From Candidatus Poribacteria bacterium (GTDB taxonomy: Bacteria; Poribacteria; WGA-4E; PCPOR2b), in contig JAJEAL010000145.1 of NCBI GenBank assembly GCA_022822785.1, positions 32,797 to 96,796 on the forward strand: 64,000 nt of DNA. The letters run 5' to 3'. The stretch's first letter is position 1. Each line of letters starts with the position of its first letter. Made by a program: the position numbers and the translations under genes. Below, in pieces: positions 1-8,217 of the stretch. Under the pieces are notes generated by a model. That model was not told the DNA's origin. It did no database searches and was given only the letters and a program-made list of their open reading frames with translations.

Positions 1-1
1 G

Positions 2-505
2 CGCCCAACCGTATTTCACTGCCCGATACCCTTGTTCCAAAAATCCCCGCGCAGACTCTGCCGTCAACTCTGGACGTTGGGGCCAGAGAACACTCGCATA
101 ACACGGCACAGCGTCAACTGGAGTCTCGCTGAGTAAAGCACGGACAGGCACCCCCATCGCCTTACCGCGGAGATCCCATAGCGCCATATCAATCCCGCTC
201 ATCGCCTGTCGGGTAACGCCACCGGGACCGTACCACGCTGTGCCCTCGATCATTGCCCGTGAAATGCCATCTATATCGTCGGCCTCCATGCCCTTCACAA
301 TGGAGGCCAGCCCGTGCCGAAAAGGCGCAGAACGCGGAGCATCAATCACCGCACGGGCGACATACGAGCAGGAGACTACCTCTCCTAATCCGGTGAGGCC
401 GGCATCGGTGTGCACCCGCACAACGAGACAGTCTTGGGTGCCATCAGCAACCTCTTGAACAACAGGCAAGCGTAGATGCAAGGTTTCAACTTCGGTAATT
501 TTCAT
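2..505 (-). CDS. Mandelate racemase/muconate lactonizing enzyme family protein (5' part only)
   Basis: The minus strand from an ATG at 503-505 reads open to the window edge for 168 codons; the C-terminal half lies outside. It starts MKITEVETLHLRLPV and continues with a capping-domain-like stretch (GLTGLGEVVSCSYVA) and an AMSGIDMALWDLRGKAMG segment. That last segment is characteristic of the N-terminal domain of the enolase superfamily (MR/MLE group), whose members abstract a proton alpha to a carboxylate, usually in sugar-acid or muconate metabolism. The tail EQGYRAVKYGWA leads toward the barrel, where the catalytic Lys and metal-binding acids would be, so the substrate cannot be assigned. 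It fits the sugar-processing neighbourhood (Gfo/Idh, DegT). Family is confident; specific activity is unknown. Confidence 0.85.
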   Translation of the reverse strand, partial: MKITEVETLHLRLPVVQEVADGTQDCLVVRVHTDAGLTGLGEVVSCSYVARAVIDAPRSAPFRHGLASIVKGMEADDIDGISRAMIEGTAWYGPGGVTRQAMSGIDMALWDLRGKAMGVPVRALLSETPVDAVPCYASVLWPQRPELTAESARGFLEQGYRAVKYGWA

Positions 506-640
506 AGACAAAAGCTGTTTATTCCCACTGCACTCCTGACGCGTAAGGATGTCCCAAATATAAACCTTATGATTTGGTAATACCGTGCAGTTCAAGTGCA
601 AAGGACGATCTAGTAGAGTCCATCAGCCGGTTAAGACCCC

Positions 641-1801
641 TCACGAACGAAAAAAACGCTCATCCGTCTCCTCAAAAAATAACTCTTCACTTTGAATCGC
701 CATCTCAACAGCAATTCGATCTTTTAAGATATGCGGACTGAAATTTTTGCGAACTTCTTCATCAATTCGATTTAGTAAAAATGGGATTTCGTGACCAGGA
801 TTGTTTATTTGACAATCAGCTGCCATGATGCGTAGCATATCCTCTAAATGATCTTTGTGTACTTCAAAACCGAATGTCTTGTTCCGGGGCTTAAAGACAC
901 CTCTGAATATATCATGGGTAATGTCACTCTTAATAAACTCCTCCGATACATAACGGTTACGGGTTGTGTTACTCCGATTTAAGTGATCTGCTAAAGTTTC
1001 AATTACATAAATCTCACCGGATTTAAGGGCACGAGCGAATTTGGTAAATACAGGATTCGCTATATTTTTGATAACACCCAGAATTTGCTTTTTTTCACTT
1101 GCAAACAACCTGTTATACAATTGCACTCCTGCTTGATTTGATATAAGGTATTCATCAACCAAAGGACCATCCAAGAACAGATACGACTCATCAATTTCAA
1201 GACAGTGTTCAACTTCATAGTATCGTAAGTAACCTGTCGGATATATACCGAAAAGACCTCGTTTTTCGCGTGCAATGAACTCATCCGTATCGACTGTATC
1301 AGAAAGCAAAACTTTGCTTGACCAATAGTGTAACGAGTCTTGCATTGGCCGACCATGTGAGAGGCTACCAATGCCAACACAAATCGCTTGCCCTGCTGAA
1401 TACTTTTGCATCGGAAGGGCGAAGGTGCCGTCTATAGCGGCAACCTCCCCTTTCTCTAATTCTTTCGCCTTACTGAATAAACCAAACTCCACCTTACGCA
1501 ATGGGGGTAAATAGGAATCGGCCGAATCATCTTCCATAGTCTTGCGCGCTTCCTGTATTGCCTGATTTACCTGATCGCTATTGAGCATTTCTACAATATC
1601 TTCAGCGATCTCACCGAAATTAGAGGCGAACTCATTTCTCGATACACGTCTTGATCTATTGAGGAGTTCGTGGAACATCTCATCGGAATTAGCGGAATTA
1701 GCGGTAGATCCATCTCTCGATTCATTGAAAGGTTCGTGAACCGTTTCAACCTGTCGCTTGGGTTTCGATGGGTTGAAGAATTCCCAAATCCTTTTGAACA
1801 T
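641..1801 (-). CDS. NurA-domain 5'-3' nuclease-like protein
   Basis: A protein of 386 residues read directly after the HerA-type ATPase, with 10 bp between them. Features of the NurA nuclease fold can be followed in order: a first acidic motif VAAIDGT near residue 121, a second LFLDGPL motif near residue 210, an ILGVIKN stretch resembling the 'giiK' motif near 240, and a C-terminal IPFLLNRIDEEVRKNF segment like the end motif of NurA. NurA nucleases work with HerA hexamers in DNA end resection in archaea, and related pairs are found in bacterial repair and phage-defence loci. The N-terminal 70 residues are polar and not assigned. No strong ribosome-binding site is visible, consistent with translation coupled to herA. 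Role here (repair or defence) is inference. Confidence 0.78.
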   Translation of the reverse strand: MFKRIWEFFNPSKPKRQVETVHEPFNESRDGSTANSANSDEMFHELLNRSRRVSRNEFASNFGEIAEDIVEMLNSDQVNQAIQEARKTMEDDSADSYLPPLRKVEFGLFSKAKELEKGEVAAIDGTFALPMQKYSAGQAICVGIGSLSHGRPMQDSLHYWSSKVLLSDTVDTDEFIAREKRGLFGIYPTGYLRYYEVEHCLEIDESYLFLDGPLVDEYLISNQAGVQLYNRLFASEKKQILGVIKNIANPVFTKFARALKSGEIYVIETLADHLNRSNTTRNRYVSEEFIKSDITHDIFRGVFKPRNKTFGFEVHKDHLEDMLRIMAADCQINNPGHEIPFLLNRIDEEVRKNFSPHILKDRIAVEMAIQSEELFFEETDERFFRS

Positions 1802-1811
1802 TTGAAATTTC

Positions 1812-3440
1812 TCACTTCTTATTAGCTTCTATGTTATCGGTACGCATGAGGTCAAACGGAGATGGTGCCATCTGCACCAGAACAACATTGCGCGATTCAA
1901 ACATCTTAACAAGGGCATGGCCGGTACCAAGTCTTAACGCCTCCACTGAAAAATCTCTTCCCATCGTCTGCGTTGCAGAGTCCGATTCGTCCTTGCTATT
2001 CTGATGCATTACCATGTGCGTGTTGAGATTATTCATCACAAGTTGAGGAATTTGCGAAGCGTTTTGAAGACTAAGAACAATTGAATGATCACGCGTTCGC
2101 CCTTCTCGCATAATGCGATTGAATGAACCAGCGAGTGTATCACTGTAACGGGACTCATTATCAAAAATGCGATGTGCTTCATCTACCATGTGAATAATAC
2201 CTACTCCTTCTTGATTTTTGCGCTTCTCTTGGCAATACTGCAAAACGTAGGACAAAAGTAAAGCATAAGATGAATCGTCCATCTGTGAATAATCAATGAC
2301 CAAAATCCGTCCTTCGTTTACATTAAAATTAAATGGGTGAACTTTCCTGCTGCTAGCAGCATCAGACCGAGGCATATCTTCTATTGGGGCTCGATATTGA
2401 CGAGGTGATTGACCTTGAGTCTTGTCGTCAATAGCATCAAGCCACGGCATTTCTTCCCTGCGAGCTTCGACTTTCCCCAATATAGTGTTCCCTGTGGAAG
2501 CGTGAATCCGTTCTTCCGGATCTATGTTTGGCCCCATGCGTCTTTTTACATCGTTCAAGATGTCGTCAAGCGAATAAGGCTTGGAAAGGGAATTGGCGGC
2601 ACTCACAAACCTTTCAAATTGCAGTTCTTCCTCTGTTCTAGGAAAGAAGAAACCCGCTAGCATAGCCGGTGATAAATCTGATGCCCTACATCCAGCAACA
2701 ATATCCACACGTTTTGGAACGCACTTACCGTGGAATCCCACACGAGTTACGCGATTAGCTGAACGAGGTTTTAATCCATATTTGTCAAAGTCCTTCCAAA
2801 TAGTTTTTACATTCACATTTGGGTCGCTATTTTTGGAGGTAATCCGCCCATAGTCAGGCTTTGCGTCATGAACTAAAACGCATTTGTTAAATTTCATTGC
2901 CTGATTGATCAAATTCGCGGCAATGTTTGATTTTCCCGAACCTGTCCCACCTGCAATCATAATATGATGATTAAACGCTCGTCCATCAACGCAGAGCGGC
3001 ACATCATCTGCATTGAGAAGTTCACCGATAACATTAAAACTTCCATCTGCATGTCTTGCTTTTTGAGGGAGTCCAATAACTCGACTTATCGTTTCTATAT
3101 CCAGCCGAGTTACAGGTGCACCCGGTAAGGGGCGTGTCCGCGGTGTGAGCATTTGACTCCCGTTGTATTCTCCTAACATTAATATATCAAATACCTGTAC
3201 CGATTCTACGGATTGTACATCGGGGTTTGACTGCATAAGTTTGAGTCCATGAAGAATTGTTGGATTAAGGGGGTTACCCACGGTCGAGATATTGCGGTTA
3301 GGTTGGACAATCTGTCCAATCCAAGATTTACCCTCTTGCTCTATACGAACATAATCAAATAAAGCAAACTCTTCCTTCATTCCCGCCATAGCCTGAATAT
3401 TCGATAAGTCGCTGTTTGGATTGTCGTGTAATATGATCAC
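1812..3440 (-). CDS. HerA-like DNA translocase ATPase (HAS-barrel/FtsK-HerA family)
   Basis: The protein has about 542 residues. The N-terminal ~110 residues look like a HAS barrel (FDYVRIEQEGKSWIGQIVQP). The ATPase core then has Walker A GGTGSGKSN near residue 170, ILVIDYSQMDD near 385, a Walker B-like GIIHMVDEAHRIF near 425, and NRIMREGRTRDHSIVLSLQN, the arginine/sensor region typical of HerA. HerA forms hexameric rings that pump DNA and partner with NurA, encoded just downstream. An upstream TTG (3452) is possible, but a GTG at 3440 has a better spaced GGAG and was chosen. The preceding BMP gene ends 26 bp upstream, so the three genes may be one transcript. Confidence 0.85.
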   Translation of the reverse strand: MIILHDNPNSDLSNIQAMAGMKEEFALFDYVRIEQEGKSWIGQIVQPNRNISTVGNPLNPTILHGLKLMQSNPDVQSVESVQVFDILMLGEYNGSQMLTPRTRPLPGAPVTRLDIETISRVIGLPQKARHADGSFNVIGELLNADDVPLCVDGRAFNHHIMIAGGTGSGKSNIAANLINQAMKFNKCVLVHDAKPDYGRITSKNSDPNVNVKTIWKDFDKYGLKPRSANRVTRVGFHGKCVPKRVDIVAGCRASDLSPAMLAGFFFPRTEEELQFERFVSAANSLSKPYSLDDILNDVKRRMGPNIDPEERIHASTGNTILGKVEARREEMPWLDAIDDKTQGQSPRQYRAPIEDMPRSDAASSRKVHPFNFNVNEGRILVIDYSQMDDSSYALLLSYVLQYCQEKRKNQEGVGIIHMVDEAHRIFDNESRYSDTLAGSFNRIMREGRTRDHSIVLSLQNASQIPQLVMNNLNTHMVMHQNSKDESDSATQTMGRDFSVEALRLGTGHALVKMFESRNVVLVQMAPSPFDLMRTDNIEANKK

Positions 3441-3466
3441 TTTTATCTCCAAATTCCCCTTATTTT

Positions 3467-4456
3467 CTAAAATTTCACGCGGGGAGCCTTAAACTTACCG
3501 GCGAGAATATCCTGACGAATTGTCTCAATTTTGGCGCGGAGGTCTTCAGGGATGCGATCCTTCAGCTTCGGGTTGTAAACCAACTTCACCGTCTCATTCA
3601 GCGACATCCCCATCCACATCACGCGAGGCTCGAATTTGCCGGTTTGCACCAACTCAGCGATGTATACAAAAGCTTTGGTGTCAATGGCGGCACTGGCCAA
3701 TATGGCATCGGGAGCAATGTCGTTCTGATCCAAATTTGAACCGAAAGCGTAAACGTTCTTACCCGCTTTGCGAGTCTCTTCGACAGCATGAAAAACCCCA
3801 CGTCCAGCGGCATCTGCGTTATGGAAGATGAAGTCAACGCCTTCCGTAATTTGGGACAACGCTAACTCCTTCGCTTTTCCGATGTTCTCCCAATCTCCGA
3901 CGTAGGACGTGGAGATTTTGATATCTGGATTGACAGATTTCGCCCCTTCTTCAAGGGCGTGAAAGGTGCTGTTAATCGGTGGGATATTCATACCGCCGAT
4001 AAGCCCAATCTTACCTGTTTGGGTCATCGTACCGGCAATAACCCCTAGCAGATAGGTGACCTCCTCAAGCTCAAACACAATTGAGGCAACATTATCTTCA
4101 ACCGTGTTCCCGGAGGTCGTGATAAACACGGTATCCGGAAAATCGGGCGCGACCGATTTTGCTGCCTCCTGATACTCGAACCCGTGTCCAAAGATTAGGC
4201 CGTATCCCTTAGCTGCATAGAATCGAAAATGTTCCTCCCACTGCGATGGGGCTTTGCTCTCGACATGGCTGACCTCAAACCCGAGCTCTTTTTCAATCCG
4301 CTTGAGCCCCTCATAAGCCAGCGCATTCCATCCGGCATCGCTGATTGAGCCGGGTGTCAGCAGGGCAACTTTGAACTTGGCGGCATCGGCTGTGCCGATA
4401 GTAAACCCAAACAACAACACCAGTAAACTACAAATAACCCAACTTCTTTTATGCAT
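3467..4456 (-). CDS. BMP (PnrA/TmpC-like) family ABC transporter substrate-binding protein
   Basis: A secreted protein of 329 residues with a signal peptide (MHKRSWVICSLLVLLFGFTIGTADAA). The mature part starts FKVALLTPGSISDAGWN and contains GKIGLIGGMNIPPIN and HNADAAGRGVF, matching the basic-membrane-protein family of periplasmic binding proteins. Relatives bind purine nucleosides or related molecules for an ABC importer. There is no lipobox cysteine, so it is predicted to be free in the periplasm rather than a lipoprotein. No permease or ATPase gene is adjacent, so its transporter must lie elsewhere. It is followed 26 bp later by the HerA gene on the same strand. Family assignment is firm; the ligand is not known. 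Confidence 0.88.
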   Translation of the reverse strand: MHKRSWVICSLLVLLFGFTIGTADAAKFKVALLTPGSISDAGWNALAYEGLKRIEKELGFEVSHVESKAPSQWEEHFRFYAAKGYGLIFGHGFEYQEAAKSVAPDFPDTVFITTSGNTVEDNVASIVFELEEVTYLLGVIAGTMTQTGKIGLIGGMNIPPINSTFHALEEGAKSVNPDIKISTSYVGDWENIGKAKELALSQITEGVDFIFHNADAAGRGVFHAVEETRKAGKNVYAFGSNLDQNDIAPDAILASAAIDTKAFVYIAELVQTGKFEPRVMWMGMSLNETVKLVYNPKLKDRIPEDLRAKIETIRQDILAGKFKAPRVKF

Positions 4457-4583
4457 AAAAACACCTCAATATAGAATTCACGAAAATCGTCTGTGTACAG
4501 GACAACATTCATTGTCCGCCGTTCAATCTAAACAGGTTGAAATTATATGGACAACCGAATGGCCTGTCAACCCTATTCTAAAC

Positions 4584-4682
4584 TATGGTAGATTTCAGAA
4601 TTACTTAAACACACCCAATTCACAGCCAACCCCCTAAATCCCCCTTGTCAGGGGGACTTGGGAAACTTCGCGAAGGTCGGAA
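4584..4682 (-). repeat. Truncated copy of the TATGGT/ACCATA miniature element
   Basis: Starts TATGGTAGATTTCAGAATTAC and carries a core with CCCCCTAAATCCCCCTTGTC. It aligns along about 95 bp with the reverse complement of the complete copy at 45301-45437, then the similarity stops and the second terminus is missing. The remaining sequence to 4831 shows no gene. Confidence 0.7.
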
Positions 4683-4831
4683 AGTGAAACGCGTCGGCTT
4701 CTATACACATGCCGCACCTCTGGTGCTAAATGCACGGTTGAACTGTGGATCGCATGACCTACCCATCATTTAGCCATCACATTTCACGCTTCCCGCCTTA
4801 ACAATGTTGAGACCTTTTGCCGGAGCCATCA

Positions 4832-6025
4832 TCAATTCTGTGTATTCAAGGCCTCTTTTGCATATTCCCGGAGTTGATCGGAATCGACGACTTTTATCTC
4901 TCCGTTGTTTTGCTTCACGAGATCAGTAAGGAGCGAGGCACCGGGCGAATGTTCTAGATCTATCTCAAGCGCTACAAGATAGATGCTTGCATTATTGACA
5001 TTTTTCGCCTTGACCGCTTCCAGAATTTTTGTCGGATCATCTTCACCTGCTGTGGGTAAACCGTCGGTGACCAACACAATAATCGATGGGTCAACCTCAA
5101 ATGCCGTTTCAATGGCTTCAAGGAGGTTCGTTTCTTGATATCCTGCGATTCGCTCAGGCGTGAACCGATCGAGATACTTCGACACCGTTTCGATATTCTT
5201 CTCCGTTACCGGCGCCAGCTGACGCCTCCCCAACCTCGCAAACGCATGGAAGGTGATGATATTGAAAGTGTCATCCTCTTCAAGCGAAGCTAACGCTTCC
5301 TTGATCGCCTCAATCGCTAATTCCAGTTTTCTGAGTCCAGCTGCCTGCATACTCGCGGAGATATCAAGGCAGAAGATAACCCGTTGGGGACCTTCAGCCT
5401 CCTCAATGAACTCAATGATGCCCAATTTGTCCTTGATTTTCGGTAATCTCTTTAATTTTTTTGCGTTGCCCGGGGCTCCGCCTCCACCAATTAGCCCATC
5501 CTTTGATTTCCCCAGCGAGTCAACCATATCGAGACCGCTGCGTTGTCCACGCACCCGCATCCGTCCCGTCACTTTGCCCTGACCGTCCGCCCGAAGTGAC
5601 ACCGGCCGTCCAATATCCGACCGTTCCGATTCGCGCAAGTCCGCATCTGTCATGACGTCCGGCAGCTCCTCAGTGAGCGGTGCCGTGGTCACGTCGAGAT
5701 TGTCGCGCACAATCCGTTGACTGAGACGAGCGACCTCTGTCAGCTTGTTGCGTGAAGATTCAAGGAGTTTGTCTTTCGATCGACGAGCCAGATTTTGGTC
5801 AGGCTTACGCACCTCCATCTTCAGTGGCGGCTTCGTCTTAATTGTTTTCACTTCAGGTCTCGGCGGTTCTTTTACCCATTCCACGGTGATGCGGTCTCTC
5901 GCCTCGACTATGTCCTTCTGAGGAATTAGGACGTAAACAATGCCGATAATCATGTGTAGAATCAAAGCAACTAGTATCGCAGATCGCCGCCGAATTTTGT
6001 TAAAGTCCGCGTATCGTTGAAGCAT
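4832..6025 (-). CDS. Membrane-anchored von Willebrand factor A domain protein
   Basis: A protein of 397 residues with one N-terminal membrane segment (ILVALILHMIIGIVYVLI, residues ~17-34), then a basic, proline-containing periplasmic linker (PPRPEVKTIKTKPPLKME). The C-terminal VWA domain begins around residue 215 with FCLDISASMQ, an intact DxSxS metal-ion-dependent adhesion site, and has IIVLVTDGLPTAGEDDP later. VWA domains bind protein partners through a divalent cation. The start resembles TonB-type anchoring (hydrophobic helix plus Pro/Lys linker). It is a clear paralogue of the protein at 34952-35920: both have an EGPQR[VI]I[FY]C segment just before the MIDAS motif. No partner gene is obvious nearby; function unknown. 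Confidence 0.85.
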   Translation of the reverse strand: MLQRYADFNKIRRRSAILVALILHMIIGIVYVLIPQKDIVEARDRITVEWVKEPPRPEVKTIKTKPPLKMEVRKPDQNLARRSKDKLLESSRNKLTEVARLSQRIVRDNLDVTTAPLTEELPDVMTDADLRESERSDIGRPVSLRADGQGKVTGRMRVRGQRSGLDMVDSLGKSKDGLIGGGGAPGNAKKLKRLPKIKDKLGIIEFIEEAEGPQRVIFCLDISASMQAAGLRKLELAIEAIKEALASLEEDDTFNIITFHAFARLGRRQLAPVTEKNIETVSKYLDRFTPERIAGYQETNLLEAIETAFEVDPSIIVLVTDGLPTAGEDDPTKILEAVKAKNVNNASIYLVALEIDLEHSPGASLLTDLVKQNNGEIKVVDSDQLREYAKEALNTQN

Positions 6026-6059
6026 CTGTCCAGCCCTCCTAGGGAGTTAAGATCAACCA

Positions 6060-7430
6060 TTAGATCTGAATCTGTTCCCATCGGTTGCTCCGAAAACGGA
6101 GGAAATAGGTCACCCCCGCCAAGATGATATAGATTGTTGCGCTACACCAGGCACCGGAAACGCCATACCCCAACCAAATGCCTAGAATGTATGTCAACGG
6201 CAGGAAGAGCAGCCACGCATAACCAATCCCAACATACATTGTGAAAAAGGTATCGCCAGCCCCTTTGAGCGCACCCGCCGCGCAGATACCGAACCCGTCA
6301 GACAGTTGGAAAAGCGCTGCGAAAAACAGAACCCCCGCTCCGAGACTAATAACCTCTGCATCTGGTGTAATTAACGAGATCAGAAATTCCGGCACAGCAA
6401 AAAACACAATCGCAATAAAAAAGGTATATACAACGCCCAACTTTATCGTCGTATAGCCGCTCCTACGAGCATAACGGAGTTGACCGGATCCGATATAGTG
6501 CCCCACCAGCGTCGTTGCCGCCATCGAAATCCCATACAACGGCATGAACGATGTGGACGTTAAAGTAATCGCAGCGTTATTCGCCGCAAGTGCGACATCG
6601 CCTAACCGTCCAATCAGAGCGGTGAACACCGTAAAGCTTCCCAAATCCATGAAAAAGTGAACACCCATCGGCAAGCCTATCCGCAGAATGCGACGGATGT
6701 CACGAAAATCGATCTGGAAATGGGATCGGGTCTGGAACTCTTGATTCAACCGCCGCGACAGGAACACAGTGAGATAGCCAATTGATGCGACGGCCCCTGC
6801 GATCATCGTGGCAAGCGCAGCACCGACCACCTCAAGCCGCGGACAGCCAAACTTTCCAAAAATCAACAGATAGTCAAGGAGCACGTTGACTAGGTTAGCG
6901 ACAATCTCAATCCGCATCGGTGTCTTCGTATCGCCGATGCCCCGCAGAAAACCGCCCAGTCCAAAAGAGATGAAAACCGTAATCCCGCCATATAGCCGAA
7001 TCTGCGTGTAGATCCCCCCCAGACGTTGTACCTCTGGAGACGGTTTCATCAGGCTGAATATAGGGCCTGTGAATTGGCTAATCACTAGTATGGCGAGGTA
7101 AGATCCGAGTGCGAGGTAGATCCCCTGCCACGCCGCGACGGTGACACCTCGTCGATCTCCCGCGCCGTAACGTTGCGCGACAAAGGTGTTGATGCTAGCA
7201 AGAAACCCGTCAAAAAAGGATAATAACGTCCATGTCAATATCCCCGCTAATCCGACAGCGGCTAATTCTGTCGCGCCCAAACGTCCGACCATCGCCGAAT
7301 CCACAAACATCATCGCTGTCCGCGATAACATCGTGATGACAATCGGATATGCTAACAGCCAGACCTCTCGGTAACCGCCGGGCCCCTTTATCCCTCCCTT
7401 TACACCCCGAACTTCTATGTTTTGTTGCAA
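6060..7430 (-). CDS. MATE family multidrug/organic-cation efflux transporter
   Basis: A hydrophobic protein of 456 residues with about twelve membrane helices in two similar halves. Family signatures include YPIVITMLSRTAMMFVDSAMVGRLG in the first helix region and the equivalent IGLPMGVHFFMDLGSF in the second half, plus NTFVAQRYGAGDRRGV, typical of MATE (NorM/DinF-like) exporters that use Na+ or H+ gradients. The start is a TTG with AGGAG six bases upstream. The gene is monocistronic or follows the repeat-rich gap upstream. Substrate cannot be read from sequence. Confidence 0.92.
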   Translation of the reverse strand: MQQNIEVRGVKGGIKGPGGYREVWLLAYPIVITMLSRTAMMFVDSAMVGRLGATELAAVGLAGILTWTLLSFFDGFLASINTFVAQRYGAGDRRGVTVAAWQGIYLALGSYLAILVISQFTGPIFSLMKPSPEVQRLGGIYTQIRLYGGITVFISFGLGGFLRGIGDTKTPMRIEIVANLVNVLLDYLLIFGKFGCPRLEVVGAALATMIAGAVASIGYLTVFLSRRLNQEFQTRSHFQIDFRDIRRILRIGLPMGVHFFMDLGSFTVFTALIGRLGDVALAANNAAITLTSTSFMPLYGISMAATTLVGHYIGSGQLRYARRSGYTTIKLGVVYTFFIAIVFFAVPEFLISLITPDAEVISLGAGVLFFAALFQLSDGFGICAAGALKGAGDTFFTMYVGIGYAWLLFLPLTYILGIWLGYGVSGAWCSATIYIILAGVTYFLRFRSNRWEQIQI

Positions 7431-7517
7431 TCCATTCTCCTAGACTATTTCGTTTAGGCTCACGTTAAGAGATGGTGCAACAGAAACCGTAGGTTCTCCA
7501 TTCCGAGAGTTTTCAAC

Positions 7518-7619
7518 TATAGTAGATTTTAGCATTAATGAGACATCCCAACCCGGTGCGGTTGGAAACCGCACCTACCGGGGGGCGAAAGTGTCTATTT
7601 ATTTTTAGAATCCACCATA
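7518..7619. repeat. Complete TATGGT/ACCATA miniature element, core with GGTGCGGTTGGAAACCGCACC
   Basis: The element is bounded by TATAGTAGATTTTAG on the left and TTTTAGAATCCACCATA on the right, which are inverted repeats of each other. The core is a palindromic block built from CGGTGCGGTTGGAAACCGCA. The same termini with different cores occur at 45301, 54044 and elsewhere. Just before it, 7458-7499 is a degraded left half of the CATG hairpin repeat. Confidence 0.75.
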
Positions 7620-7638
7620 AACTAACGGTTTTTACGTT

Positions 7639-8184
7639 TCACACACCACATTTCACGCTCTGATTCTGCGATGCAACTGTCTCCGTCTTTGCCTCAAATG
7701 CGCGTACCCACCGATCCCCTTTGGGGGTCAATTCGTAGTAGGTATGGTTACGATGTTTAATCCACTTCCCCTTGACAATATTCTTGCGATACTGAATTAT
7801 CCGCTGCTCGACACGCTTCAAGCCGCCCAGTTCCCGCAACTGCCGATGGCGTTTGTGGATCTCCTCAAGCGGCAGACCGAGCATCTCCGAGACAACAATC
7901 GAATAGTCCAGTCCAAATTCCTGATGGTGTTTCAGGATAAGGTAATCTACTTCATCAAGTTGATCAAATGCCGGATCTTCCGTTTCTATATCGCCCGGTT
8001 TTTCTGCTGCGCGGATCTCATCCCATGTCACGTCAAGCAGCCGCTCGGGGCGTAGATTCCGGACGGAGGCACACTCGGATCGGTGGATCGTAACCGTACC
8101 ATCCTCCTTGAAGTACCCAACGATGCCGTCACCTGTTTCGGGTGAACAACATTGAGCGAGCTTGTAGGTGAGTTCTTGGTGCAT
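7639..8184 (-). CDS. RelA/SpoT-type zinc-finger (ZFD/RIS) domain fused to a DUF2250-like winged helix
   Basis: A protein of 181 residues. Residues 10-55 match the zinc-finger (RIS/CC) domain near the C-terminus of long RelA/SpoT proteins: AQCCSPETGDGIVGYF followed by VTIHRSECASVRNL, with Cys12, Cys13, His34 and Cys38 all present. Residues ~75-165 (VDYLILKHHQEFGLDYSIV through YYELTPKGDRWVRAFE) look like a DUF2250-type winged helix-turn-helix. There is no synthetase, hydrolase, TGS or ACT domain, so it is not a (p)ppGpp enzyme. A nucleic-acid-binding regulator that senses through the zinc-finger module is a reasonable inference. It lies 33 bp downstream of the DegT aminotransferase on the same strand, possibly co-transcribed. 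Confidence 0.7.
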   Translation of the reverse strand: MHQELTYKLAQCCSPETGDGIVGYFKEDGTVTIHRSECASVRNLRPERLLDVTWDEIRAAEKPGDIETEDPAFDQLDEVDYLILKHHQEFGLDYSIVVSEMLGLPLEEIHKRHRQLRELGGLKRVEQRIIQYRKNIVKGKWIKHRNHTYYELTPKGDRWVRAFEAKTETVASQNQSVKCGV

Positions 8185-8217
8185 TGCCCGTCTCTTGCCT
8201 CCGCCAATCGCACGGTT

